From the NCBI RefSeq assembly GCF_945859705.1, contig NC_079135.1:124490551-124554550 (forward strand): a stretch of DNA of 64,000 nucleotides, in the 5' to 3' direction. The notes beneath the pieces were generated by a model. That model was not told the origin of the DNA and did no database searches. It saw only the letters and a program-made list of their open reading frames with translations. The translations under genes and the position numbers were made by a program. Each line of letters opens with the position of its first letter. The first letter of the stretch is position 1. This document shows positions 23,604-33,142 of the stretch, piece by piece. The stretch comes from Episyrphus balteatus. Its lineage: Eukaryota; Arthropoda; Insecta; Diptera; Syrphidae.

Positions 23604-25160
23604 ATGAACAAAACCTCTTCTAACATTAGAAAACGAAAACAGCCCAAAATCACCATCAACAAATCCATCGAGATGGAAGTGGCGCAGCAACTCGTTGTAC
23701 TCAGCCGCCCGCCAAAGCAACCTTCGCAACAAAACGATGGAAATCCTGGTACCTCCAACAATGGCGCCACAACCCGAGCCCTTCAAATCGAAATCGATGA
23801 CGACCTCCTGACAAAGGAATGGAAGATGCCGGATAAAAGGCACAAGGCAGCAACACCATCACCCCGCCAAGTCATGGACACTGGCGCTCCATCACAAAAC
23901 CAATTCGCCCCTCTGCTGGACATAACAATCCACACGCTAAAAAAGAACTCGCACAACCACAACATCACGAGACAATTATCACAATCAGCAGTCAGCAACG
24001 TGGAGGAAGATGTCCCAGGACAAAATAATAACACCGATGGAAGCACCAAAGACGGTACCAACAATACTCCAATCAACACCTTAGGAAAGGAAAGCATCCC
24101 TAGCGATATACCACATACAAGTAAGTACTGTCCGCCAATTATAATGAAAAATGTAGACACTAGAAAATTATTATTTGATTTCCGAGAAAAGTCGGTAAAC
24201 TTCGCGTATAGGATAGTGAATCGCGGGAACAGCAGTAGGCTGTACGTCGATAACGCAAAAGTCCATAGGGAGCTTATGGATCTAATGAGAAAGACAGAGA
24301 GTGCCCAAGCACACTCCTTCACTTTGAAGGAAGACAGAACCACCAACGTGGTCCTAAGGGGCCTCACCTCAGATTATTTGGAATCCGAGATCTTGGACGA
24401 GCTCAAAATGAGAGTCCCTTTCGCGGAAAAGGTTTCTATATTTGAAACACTTCGGTCTAGGCAAAAGAAAATAAACTATAATCTCTTTTTGGTCCGGTTA
24501 ACACCAGGCACCAGCATGGGGGAACTCCTCAAAATCAAATATTTGTTTAATACCAGGGTTCACTGGGAGAAGCCAAAGGGAAACACGGGCGCCCTACAGT
24601 GCAGGCGCTGCCAACAGTTCGGCCATCTCGCAAAGAATTGTGCAAACCAATACAGGTGCGTAAAATGCACCAATAACCACCAGCCCGGCGCCTGCACTGT
24701 GGAGAACAAGGGGGAGAGCAAGGCCACTTGCGTCAACTGCGGCTCAGACCACCCAGCTAACTTTAGAGGATGCGAGTCCTACAAAAAATATGACTCCAGA
24801 AGAAAACGCCTTCTGCAAGAAGCAAGTGCTAAAAAAGCTGACGCAAGAGGCCTCTCCCTCGCGATCTCCAGGGGTGCCCCTGTGGCACCGGGTATTTCTT
24901 ATGCCAGCCATTTCAAAGCAACCCAAAATAACACCCCCCGAGTGGAACCCATGTTCCCGAACTACTCCAATAAAAAAACAGGACAATCCACTATTGATCA
25001 ATTCATGTCACTGTCAAATGACCTTTTTGGCATTGGCATGAACACACTTATTTCGAATATTGAAAAGTTCATGTCTAACCTAAACAATTTCAGCTCCCTC
25101 GCGGAAAAAAGAATAGCGTACCTCGACCTGGTCAACCAACTCCTTTTCTGCTCCAAATGA
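23604..25160 (+). CDS. LINE ORF1: gag-like nucleic-acid-binding protein
   Basis: 518 residues from the first ATG. It coats the retrotransposon RNA and accompanies it to the chromosome. The N-terminal third is polar and low in structure. Residues about 245-330 (from TTNVVLRGLTSDYLESEI) resemble the PRE_C2HC domain that precedes the knuckles in insect LINE gag proteins. Three Cys/His knuckles follow: C-X2-C-X4-H-X4-C (333-346, CRRCQQFGHLAKNC), C-X2-C-X3-H-X4-C (352-364) and C-X2-C-X3-H-X6-C (376-390, CVNCGSDHPANFRGC). The frame is open 45 bp upstream but without an ATG, so the start at 23,604 is chosen. Its TGA overlaps the ORF2 start. It is intact and could still be functional. Confidence 0.92.
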   Translation: MNKTSSNIRKRKQPKITINKSIEMEVAQQLVVLSRPPKQPSQQNDGNPGTSNNGATTRALQIEIDDDLLTKEWKMPDKRHKAATPSPRQVMDTGAPSQNQFAPLLDITIHTLKKNSHNHNITRQLSQSAVSNVEEDVPGQNNNTDGSTKDGTNNTPINTLGKESIPSDIPHTSKYCPPIIMKNVDTRKLLFDFREKSVNFAYRIVNRGNSSRLYVDNAKVHRELMDLMRKTESAQAHSFTLKEDRTTNVVLRGLTSDYLESEILDELKMRVPFAEKVSIFETLRSRQKKINYNLFLVRLTPGTSMGELLKIKYLFNTRVHWEKPKGNTGALQCRRCQQFGHLAKNCANQYRCVKCTNNHQPGACTVENKGESKATCVNCGSDHPANFRGCESYKKYDSRRKRLLQEASAKKADARGLSLAISRGAPVAPGISYASHFKATQNNTPRVEPMFPNYSNKKTGQSTIDQFMSLSNDLFGIGMNTLISNIEKFMSNLNNFSSLAEKRIAYLDLVNQLLFCSK

Positions 25161-28079
25161 TGTGGTTAAAAATTCTACAATTCAACATTACGTCCTTAGT
25201 TTCACAAGCGCGGAGAATAGAACTTCAAAAAATTCTCCAAGCTAGCAATTGTTCTTTTGCGTTTATTCAAGAAACTCATTTCTCGAATAGACACAGAATA
25301 CAAATACAAAACTATCACACTTTAAGAAATGACAACCACCAGGGGGTAGCCCTGCTCATCAAAAATAACATTGAATACGAGCTGGTGGACTATCACTCAA
25401 CAAATTTTCCTTCGCTTTTCGTCACCATCAAACTGAAAATTGATAATTCACCCAAAACACTTCTACTAGGGTCGGTATACTTCCCCTCGAACACCCCCCC
25501 TGCACAATTTACCTCAGAACTCAACGCTATTGAAGCCCTCTCCAACAGATTTGATGGTTCAATTATAGGTGGTGACCTCAATGCTAGGAGTACCAATTGG
25601 GGGGACCACACCCATAACCTAAACGGTAAGACGCTTGAATCATGGTTACAAAACTTCAATCCATCCCTAGCCAACTTCACATCGGATACACCCACCTTTC
25701 CCAGAGGACCATCTTTTTTGGACCACTTTCTCATATCCAGTCATCTAATTAACCACTTCAATAAAAACTTCTCATTGAAAACCCTTCCCACCTTTACAGA
25801 GCACTGCCCCCTACTTCTGTGCATAAGTATTGGAGAAGCAAACATCTGCCTGCGTGAGGAGCACTCACTCAGATCATTTAAAAACACCAACTGGCAGTCC
25901 TTCAGAAACCAATTAGATAGCAACCTCCTTCAACTTTTTCCCCCAGCGACCTCCTGCCTACCCAATACCGACATTGATAAATACATATCACATTTTAATC
26001 AAACACTCATTACCACCCTAGAAAGAAACTCCACAAGCTCTTCCATCTCATTCAACAAGTACAAGAACTTACCCCCTGAAATCGAAAACCTCTATAAAGT
26101 CAAACACCAGTGGCAAAGGCGTTTAAAAAATATATTCCACAGATCCCTTAACAGAATCAGTCCAGCATATAGAGAGTTATCATCCCAGATCGCCTTATTA
26201 AACAACATTATTAAGCAAAAAGTAAACATCTGGTTAAACAAGGAACTAAGTGACAGACTTTCCAAAATTAAGCCTGGCCCATGGGCCTTTAAAGAGGCGT
26301 TCGGGATCTTGGGCAAAAAGAAAAAATTTCATTGCAATAAAGTGGTCGTTAATAATGAGACCTTCACCAGCGAAGCAAAAATCGTTGAATCTTTCGAAAA
26401 ACACTTTACAGACGTGTACAAAGAAAGAGTGCCGCTATTCAACATAAACACCACGCAAAGAGCCCAAGAGTCCGCTAACCCAGTGGCTCTAAACACACCG
26501 GAACACATTTTCCTATTCAATTCCGAAAACTCTGCACTGAACCCTATTGCACCCCATATTTTTACTGACCCTGATTCTGTGAAGAACCTGCTTAAGCTTC
26601 TAAGACCAAAAAAATCGTCCGGGCCGGACAACATTTCTAATTACTTTCTGAAAAAAATCAAATCAAGCGGTTAACTTCCTAACAATTCTATACAATAATT
26701 GCATTAACAATGCCTACTTCCCCAGCCTCTGGAAAACAGCTAGGATCCTGCCTATAGTTAAAAAACAAAACAATTTTGACATTAACAATTATAGACCGAT
26801 TTCCCTACTTTCCAACACCGGGAAAATACTCGAAAGAATAATCCTGAACAAAATGAATTGCCCGCTAGACAACCCCATAGACCCGATACCCGACTTCCAA
26901 TTCGGGTTCCGCAGAGGACACTCCACCCTCCATGCGCTAACCAAATTTCAAAACGATATCATCTTAAATCTGAGAGAAAAAAGATGCACAGTCGCCTGCT
27001 CTCTCGATGTTGAAAAAGCCTTCGATAGCGTATGGAGGGTGGGGCTTATCTCTAAACTCGTATCAATTAATCTTCCTAGTTACATCTACAATATTCTGCA
27101 CAGCTTTCTATCTAATAGAACTTTCTTCGTACAAATTCAAGGGACAAAGTCGAACCCCCGAAGCTGCGACAGTGGCGTCCCGCAAGGGTCAATATTGGGC
27201 CCACACCTATACAACATCTTTGTGCACGACTTCCCCCATACATGGTCAGAAAATAATTTGGTCTCAACCGGTCTCCTTTACGCCGACGACACCATCGCGT
27301 ACTCCAACCACGAATATCCACTAGTAGCTCTACACCACCTCGAAAAACACATCGGGGTCATAAACGACTATTACAACACCTGGGGTATCAAGCTGAATGT
27401 CCCAAAATCAGAACTGATTTGCATCAGAAACGCGAGTGGTAAAGGTCCAATTGGAGTAGTAAGGGAAAGCAAACATCTCACACTAAACGTCAACGGTTGC
27501 CCAATCCAAGTTCAAAACAAGTTGAAATATTTAGGAATCAACTTCAACAATCTATTTAAATTTAATTATCATGCTAAACTCACCATTGAAAAGACCAGAA
27601 AAGTCTCTAACATGCTGATGCCCTTTTTCAGGCACAGAGCCTTAAACAAAAAATCCAAACTACTGTTTTATAAAACATTAGTTAGACCAGTAATGACATA
27701 CGGGTTTCCAATATGGTTTACCATCTCTCCCTCGGTAGCCCAAAATATGGAAATCCTTGAAAGAAAACTTCTTAGGCTCTGTGCTGGTAAAAACTTTGAG
27801 ACCCGGACCAAAAGATTCTCAAATAACTTTATTTACAGCGACACAAATACTGTCCCGCTGATGAGATACGTCTCGCTTCTCATGAAAAAAACAATTTCAA
27901 ACTTTGAACAATCCGAAAACGACTTAATAATACATTCCTTAGCATCCCAGACTGGGTCCTCTTGGGACGGCGTTGGTTATCTGTCACCACTCGGAATACT
28001 CTCAGTGGATCTTGACGCTCCAGTGTTAGAACCTTTAGAGTTCTATAACAGGGCCATCCCAAATCAAAATCGCGGATAA
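25157..28079 (+). pseudogene. LINE ORF2: endonuclease/reverse transcriptase, one frameshift
   Basis: It begins at an ATG that overlaps the ORF1 stop (ATGA), an arrangement suited to termination-reinitiation. The first 505 codons hold an APE-type endonuclease: N10, E39, the GGDLNA block with D140 and N142, SFLDH with D189, and TEH with H216. The frame then ends at a stop at 26,672. The sequence continues one frame over with reverse transcriptase blocks: NNYRPISLLS, FGFRRGHSTLHAL, SLDVEKAFDSVW, GVPQGSILGP, the catalytic YADD (27,279-27,290) and LKYLGINF. The shift lies between about 26,650 and 26,672 and separates endonuclease from polymerase. There is no RNase H. If real, it disables the copy; a single-base assembly error is possible. 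Confidence 0.92.
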
Positions 28080-29080
28080 TTATCCATTCGCCACTTGCGT
28101 CCCGCGATTCACTACAGTGTACGTTGGGGGAACCCCTTTTCTACCTATAAAATTATTAAAAATAAGTTACCAAAATTCTCTAAAGATTGGCCGACAGTAC
28201 TTACTTAAAAATACTAGAATAAGTATCATTTAGTTATCTTCTAATTGAAATAAAATACAATTCAAGTATTTATCAAACAATATATAACAGGTATTATTAT
28301 AAAATAAATAATTACAAAATCACCAATGTAAAAGACAATTAAATGAACAACAAATCAAAAGTAAAAATATTTTATAAAACAAATAATTGTAATAATCAAT
28401 GTTATCTGTCATTCATTATCTTCATTAATGAAGTTTCTTTTTTTTTCTTTTGTAACACCCTCTGTGTATCTATGTTTATCTCGTCTCGTACACAACAATC
28501 GAAGTATAAATGTGTTCCCCGATAAATGCCTTTTTCCTCCATGTTAATAATATTCACTAAAAAGGGAAAAAAAAACAAATAAATAATGAATCTAAGGGCG
28601 TACTCGCTCTTATAAACGAAAATGTTAACCTAACATACAATGTATTCACAAGAATCTGACTGAGCTCTCGCTCTAACAAAAAAAAAAAAAGAAAATGTAT
28701 ATTTGTATTCCGTACATACTATGTATATTCGTATCTCACAAACCTAACAAATGTTCAAGGCATTCTATCGTAGGGTTAGTTGTAAGGTATCTGTAGTTTT
28801 TTTATTGTATATATGTATCCTAGTTTATAAGAGGGTGACAAAACGTCACACAGTTAACGTAAACAAAACTCTCTGTCATGAGCAAGAGTAGAAAAAAAGA
28901 AAAACATTTTACTGACCGCCATGAGGCAAACATTGTATTCATTTTCATTACAAAGCAACTGAAAGAGCAGGCAATACATTATAGCCGCCAGTTTAACTTA
29001 AGTAAAGTAGTAAAGAATTGTTATTTTTAGACTAAGACAGCAACTGTAACCTAAAAGACTCAATAAAGAAATTCAATTCA
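28080..29080 (+). other. LINE 3' untranslated region and tail
   Basis: It runs from the ORF2 stop to the 3' duplication. Much of it (28,260-28,870) is more AT-rich than the ORFs and could contain an old insertion. An AATAAA-like signal also occurs near 28,246 before the terminal AATAAA at 29,062. The last 18 bp before the duplication are GAA followed by ATTCA repeats, not poly-A. Confidence 0.75.
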
Positions 29081-29095
29081 ATTCAATGAACATAT

Positions 29096-31589
29096 ACAAC
29101 AGACAGACAGAATCATGGTGTCATTCACCATCATCATGACAAACGCAACGTAACGCAATGGTGTAAGAGGAATGAAAGAAACATTGAAGTACTCTCTTTT
29201 ACAACAGGCACTAGTAGAGCGTAAAGTTAAGATATAAAAATGACAGCAATGCCGTAGCATTTAATAAGATGACATACAATTGAAAGCTGTGTTTGAAAAG
29301 AAGTTTCACTTCTTTTTAATACAAAGCACGCTAATGTGTAGTATAACTGTAAAAACCGTTTACCATTAAAGACGTCATGATTTGTATGTTTTTTTTTTTG
29401 TATTGAAACAGATCTTAGTCATATTGAGAGAATAGAAAGAAACTGAGAAGGAGAATACCAGTTTATTATTCTTAATGCGGATGATCTTGAAATCTTGGAG
29501 ATATACTTTGTGTTAATTTCACTTCTTTTGCTCTAATGACCTTATTAAAAATGACATTATATTCCTACCAAGACTTTTTATAATTTATTATGTCAAACGT
29601 AACTTTAATGTTAGCTATCTGACAATTGAGGTACGTAGAGAGGGAGAGAAAGAGAATGTAGCAGACAATAGGCTTATACTGAAAATGGGAAATGGGAGTA
29701 ATCGTAATCATCCAAGTTGAAAGAAGGTTGATATTCAAAAACTCCAAACAATCACGGACAAACTACGAAAACGAAGAAACATGAATAGAGAGAGCCCTAA
29801 TGTTATTATAATTTTTCTTCTTACTTTGTTTTCAAGTGATTAACAAAACGGTTATTTTTTTTTCGTTTCGTTTCTATCAAAGAACATGCATGCAAACATC
29901 CATAATGTAAGTGGATTCTATGTTTATGTTTTCCATGTAAAAAAAAAATTAGACTTCTTCGTTGTTAGAATAGGCTTTTGTGTTATGCATGATGATGTTG
30001 AGAGAATGTAAACGCACAATTCTCATGGTTGGTCATGGTTATTAAGTAGTAGTTTTATATTCTTCCTCATTTTTTCGAAGTCATGTTCATCTTCTTTCCT
30101 GTGCATTTAATGTATGCGAGAGAGTACGAGGTCTATACTCGGATATGGGCCTATGAAGAAGAAAAATAATAATTACCGTTAAAGTGTTTTTTTCTGAGTA
30201 GGTATAAGTTCATTGATGACTTGAAACACACACAAACACAAAACACGAACAAACATTAAAAAAATGGCTCTGTTTGATGATGAATAGCTTTTTAAACGGT
30301 ACTCAAAAGGTTCTTTTCCGTTCTCAATGATCATCCGGATGGCTTACACTATGAAGTTATAGTTCATATAGCGGTAAGAGTGTAGAGTCAAGTGGCGGTT
30401 GTTTTTCCTTTTTTTTTTTTTTATTATTATTTGAGTATCATTTAATTACCTGTAAAGAAAGAAATAAAAAAAAACACAAACAAATTAGATATGCAAGAAT
30501 TTTTTGTTGTTTTTGTATTCATTAATTAAAAAAAATAAAAATTTTTATTATTAAACATGACAAACAACAACAGAGTATGAGTAGTGTAGGTACAACATGT
30601 GGCGCTTATAACATTCTGTTGTACCGGACTGGCCGCTGATATTATAGGTCAGTGGGTAATTTGAGTAATTAATTTATTTATAACTTTAATTTATGACGTT
30701 TTTTTCTTGACTGAATGTGGTTGTGTTTTTTATAATGGTTGTATGTTTGCTGTTTATTAAGTAGGAAGAGCAAATAATAAACAATAAGTTTAAGTTTTTA
30801 TTTTAAGCACTTTGGGTGGAGACAGACAGCATGTTTTACGACTTTTCAATCGGAAGTCGGAAGTTAAGTTTAAACTATAAGGAAAAACATTTTTAAGGTA
30901 GATAACATAAGGTCATGTTAAAGTGAAGATCGGAAGAACATTTCTGATGCATTTTCGAAATACTTGAAAAGTGAAGACGCAAGCATAAAAATATCTAAAC
31001 TGACCAAGTCTGAAAAAGTACAAAATATCAAGCAAGTTATGGCTAACACAGACAAAAACAGGTAAAAGAGACACTAAAATATTGCCTCTATAACTGCCCA
31101 GCCCAATCCCAATCAAGCTTTTAATGCTTACTTCTTAGAAGACTTAAGCTTTTGCGCTGAACCAACTTCAGATCCTTGGAATTGTTTCCATAGAAGTCTG
31201 GCTGTCTTGGGCGATGAACAGAATTCAGCGTCCATACATGTCAAACGTATTCCAGCAATAGGCCACAGATACCCTTTGGAAAAAAAGGCTTGCTCACTGG
31301 GATTCTCCGTTGCTGAATGGGAGTCGGAATTTAGATAAGCGGCCGTCAGCATGACAGGCCGTTACGAGGAAGATTTTTGTACTGAAAAACAACCAATATC
31401 TTTTCATCCGCTAAACTCACTACTAATTTCCTACAGATTTCTGACCAGAATCTTCTCTTCTTCTTCTCTTAATCCAGAAATTGTCAATTGTTTTTAAATT
31501 AAATCCATTTTTAGCATGCCACCTGCAGTTAAGTCTATAATGTTTTTTTTTTTCAGTTTTACAGACGGTAGATGAGCAAGCTCAACCGA
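29096..31589. other. Non-coding stretch
   Basis: I recognise no gene. Mostly AT-rich sequence with homopolymer runs. A 74-codon minus-strand frame at 31,352 to 31,128 has a less biased composition than its neighbours and lies beside a hAT relic on the same strand; it may be part of that element but I could not match it. Another short minus frame at 31,116-30,913 is unsupported. Confidence 0.45.
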
Positions 31590-31744
31590 ATTATAAATCC
31601 CTTCTTAGTTCCATTTTCACTTTCAGAATCCATTTCTGAAAGTAACTCGATAGTTTTATCTCCAAATTGAATAAACTCTGTACCATGAGAGAAATATGGG
31701 AGCTAACCAATATTCATTCTTCCCGTGAATTTTCTTCAAGAATC

Positions 31745-32284
31745 TTTTGAACGCAGGGAGAAGAATCAAAGAAGAATCAAATAACCGCAACATAACTAGA
31801 CGAGGAGTCCAGGAGAGCAAAAAACTGGGCAGAACTACCAAAACTGAGACAAGCGAAAATGCTCCTCGGGAACTACAACCGAGAGCGTTTCAAATCATGT
31901 ATCAGTCTAAGTACGAACAATCTCAGGTTAATCACTGGGCTCCTCACTGGCCACTGTAAGTTAAGAAGGCACCTACATATTTTGGGCTTAGTAAATAGTG
32001 CAATATGTAGATTCTGTAGCGAAGAAGAAGAAACACCAGACCACATCCTGGGTAGTTGCAATGCACTAATACACCAAAGATTTAAACACATGGGTCGCTA
32101 CCAAGTCGAAGAGGATAAATTGCACTCTTTGAAAATACCCCAAATAATCAATTTCATGAAAGGAATTAGGTTAGAGGAAGAGCTATAAAATGAGGTACTA
32201 ACTCATTTAGCTTAATAGGGGGGTACAAGAGATCTTACAGGTCGCAGTACATCTTATACCCCAAATATCAATCAATCAATCAAC
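31745..32284 (+). mobile_element. 5'-truncated LINE fragment with (ATCA)n tail
   Basis: The open frame 31,859-32,188, readable back to about 31,820, encodes the carboxyl end of a non-LTR retrotransposon ORF2: WAELPKLRQAKMLLGNYN, then LTGHCKLRRHLHILGL, then the knuckle C-X2-C-X8-H-X4-C (CRFCSEEEETPDHILGSC). This is the region after the RNase H domain in clades such as I, R1 and LOA. The frame ends in a stop, followed by a short 3' UTR and an ATCA-repeat tail (32,268-32,284), so the fragment is a classic 5'-truncated insertion. It sits inside the hAT relic and is therefore younger. The exact 5' junction is uncertain by some tens of bases. Confidence 0.8.
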
Positions 32285-32289
32285 CGCAG

Positions 32290-32700
32290 TTTTCCAAGAA
32301 ATCCTCTGATTTTGTCTTTTGCAGTTATATTGTTTTCCTTTCTTCCTCGGAGCCACTTATTAAGAATGTTTAAGGTGTCAAACAGATCAGCGAGAAATGA
32401 TAATTTAAAAAGCCACGGAGGGTCAGAAAAATGGTTCGAACTTTCAGATTTTCAATCTTGTAAAAAAAATCAATAATTCAGATCTTGATTCCAAAACTTG
32501 TGTCAATACTTTTTCACACTGACCTCTGTGTTTGGATTGAACCCATTTCATCGCAAAAAATCCTAAAGAGTCGACTTTACAAGGCCTTGCCTTTTAGAAA
32601 GTTCACTTCTCGATCACATCATTTAATTCTGGAGGCAGTATTTTTTATGCAAACAGAAAGCAGTAAGTTTGGCAGTAAGATGATAAGTTTGGAATTATGA
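32290..32700 (-). pseudogene. hAT transposase fragment
   Basis: The three minus-strand frames together give blocks typical of the FAM200/ZBED-type hAT transposase. The first is VNFLKGKAL followed by SRLFRIFCDEMGS (family form: VNFIKSRPLNSRLFxxLCEEMGS). Further on come LSFLADLFDTLNILNKWLRG and KDKIRGFLGKLR-like text. Stops and shifts occur between the blocks. A further piece (VQKILEENSREE… at 31,745 to 31,600) lies beyond the LINE insertion. The intact enzyme would catalyse cut-and-paste transposition. The identification comes from remembered family motifs and was not checked by alignment. Confidence 0.65.
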
Positions 32701-32807
32701 GTTTAAATTATGAGTTTCACTTATGTGCAACACAGAAAAAAATTCTTATCGAATAAGTTAAATCTCATGCAATTAGATCGAATTTTGAACGGGTACAGTC
32801 AATACGG

Positions 32808-33030
32808 GAAACCGACGAAGTTACGAATACCAGATTTACGGGCGACAGATTTACGAGCTTCAAAGTTACGCGAAACTGAAGTTACGAAAAACTAGAGTTA
32901 CGAATTCTAAAGTTATGTTAAGCTATGACATGTGATTTTTGGTTTTTCGTAACTTCGGTTTCGCCTAACTTTGATGGCCGTAACTCTGTCGAACGTAACT
33001 CTGTTATTCGTAACTCCGTTACCATTTCAG
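32808..33030. mobile_element. MITE with arms of repeated AGTTACGA motifs
   Basis: Arms of about 90 bp (32,808-32,897 and 32,938-33,030) are inverted copies. Each arm is itself a chain of five or six variants of AGTTACGAA spaced about 13-16 bp, for example CGAAGTTACGAATACCAGAT on the left mirrored by ATTCGTAACTCCGT on the right. The loop is about 40 bp. It lies within the hAT relic. There is no coding potential. Confidence 0.8.
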
Positions 33031-33142
33031 TTAATACAGCTATTTAAAAATACTGACACATTTTAGTGTGAGCGGGCCGCCAAAATATTTTTCTTCTCAA
33101 GGGGGACGCGAACTCAAAAAGTTTGAAAAAGACTGCTCTAGT

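Larger units (their letters stand above)
23358..29080 (+). mobile_element. Jockey-clade non-LTR retrotransposon, almost complete
   Basis: The element lies between perfect 15-bp direct repeats ATTCAATGAACATAT (23,343-23,357 and 29,081-29,095), the target-site duplication. Order: 5' UTR of about 250 bp, ORF1 (gag-like, zinc knuckles), ORF2 (endonuclease and reverse transcriptase, no RNase H), about 1 kb of 3' UTR, AATAAA at 29,062 and a short tail of ATTCA repeats. Length (5.7 kb), gene order and lack of RNase H fit the Jockey clade. It would move by target-primed reverse transcription of its RNA. Only ORF2 is broken, so this is a young insertion. Base composition is clearly less AT-rich than the flanks. 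Confidence 0.93.
31590..33142 (-). mobile_element. hAT-type DNA transposon relic (ZBED/FAM200-like)
   Basis: Read on the minus strand. The right end (33,142 downward) opens CTAGAGCAGTCTTTTTCAAA and continues with GGCGGCCCGCTCACAC, a typical 5' end of Charlie-like hAT elements. Transposase-like sequence follows at 32,700-32,290 and resumes at 31,745-31,600. Two later insertions interrupt it: a MITE at 32,808-33,030 and a LINE fragment at 31,745-32,284. The left (3') terminus was not located. The copy is old and dead. Confidence 0.7.

Noticed and set aside
23783..24367. 194-codon minus-strand frame
   Set aside because: It is antisense to the intact LINE ORF1, whose zinc knuckles and codon pattern are clear on the plus strand.
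31128..31352. 74-codon minus-strand frame as a host exon
   Set aside because: Composition is fairly protein-like, but there is no domain, no splice context and it adjoins a transposon relic on the same strand. Left as unassigned.
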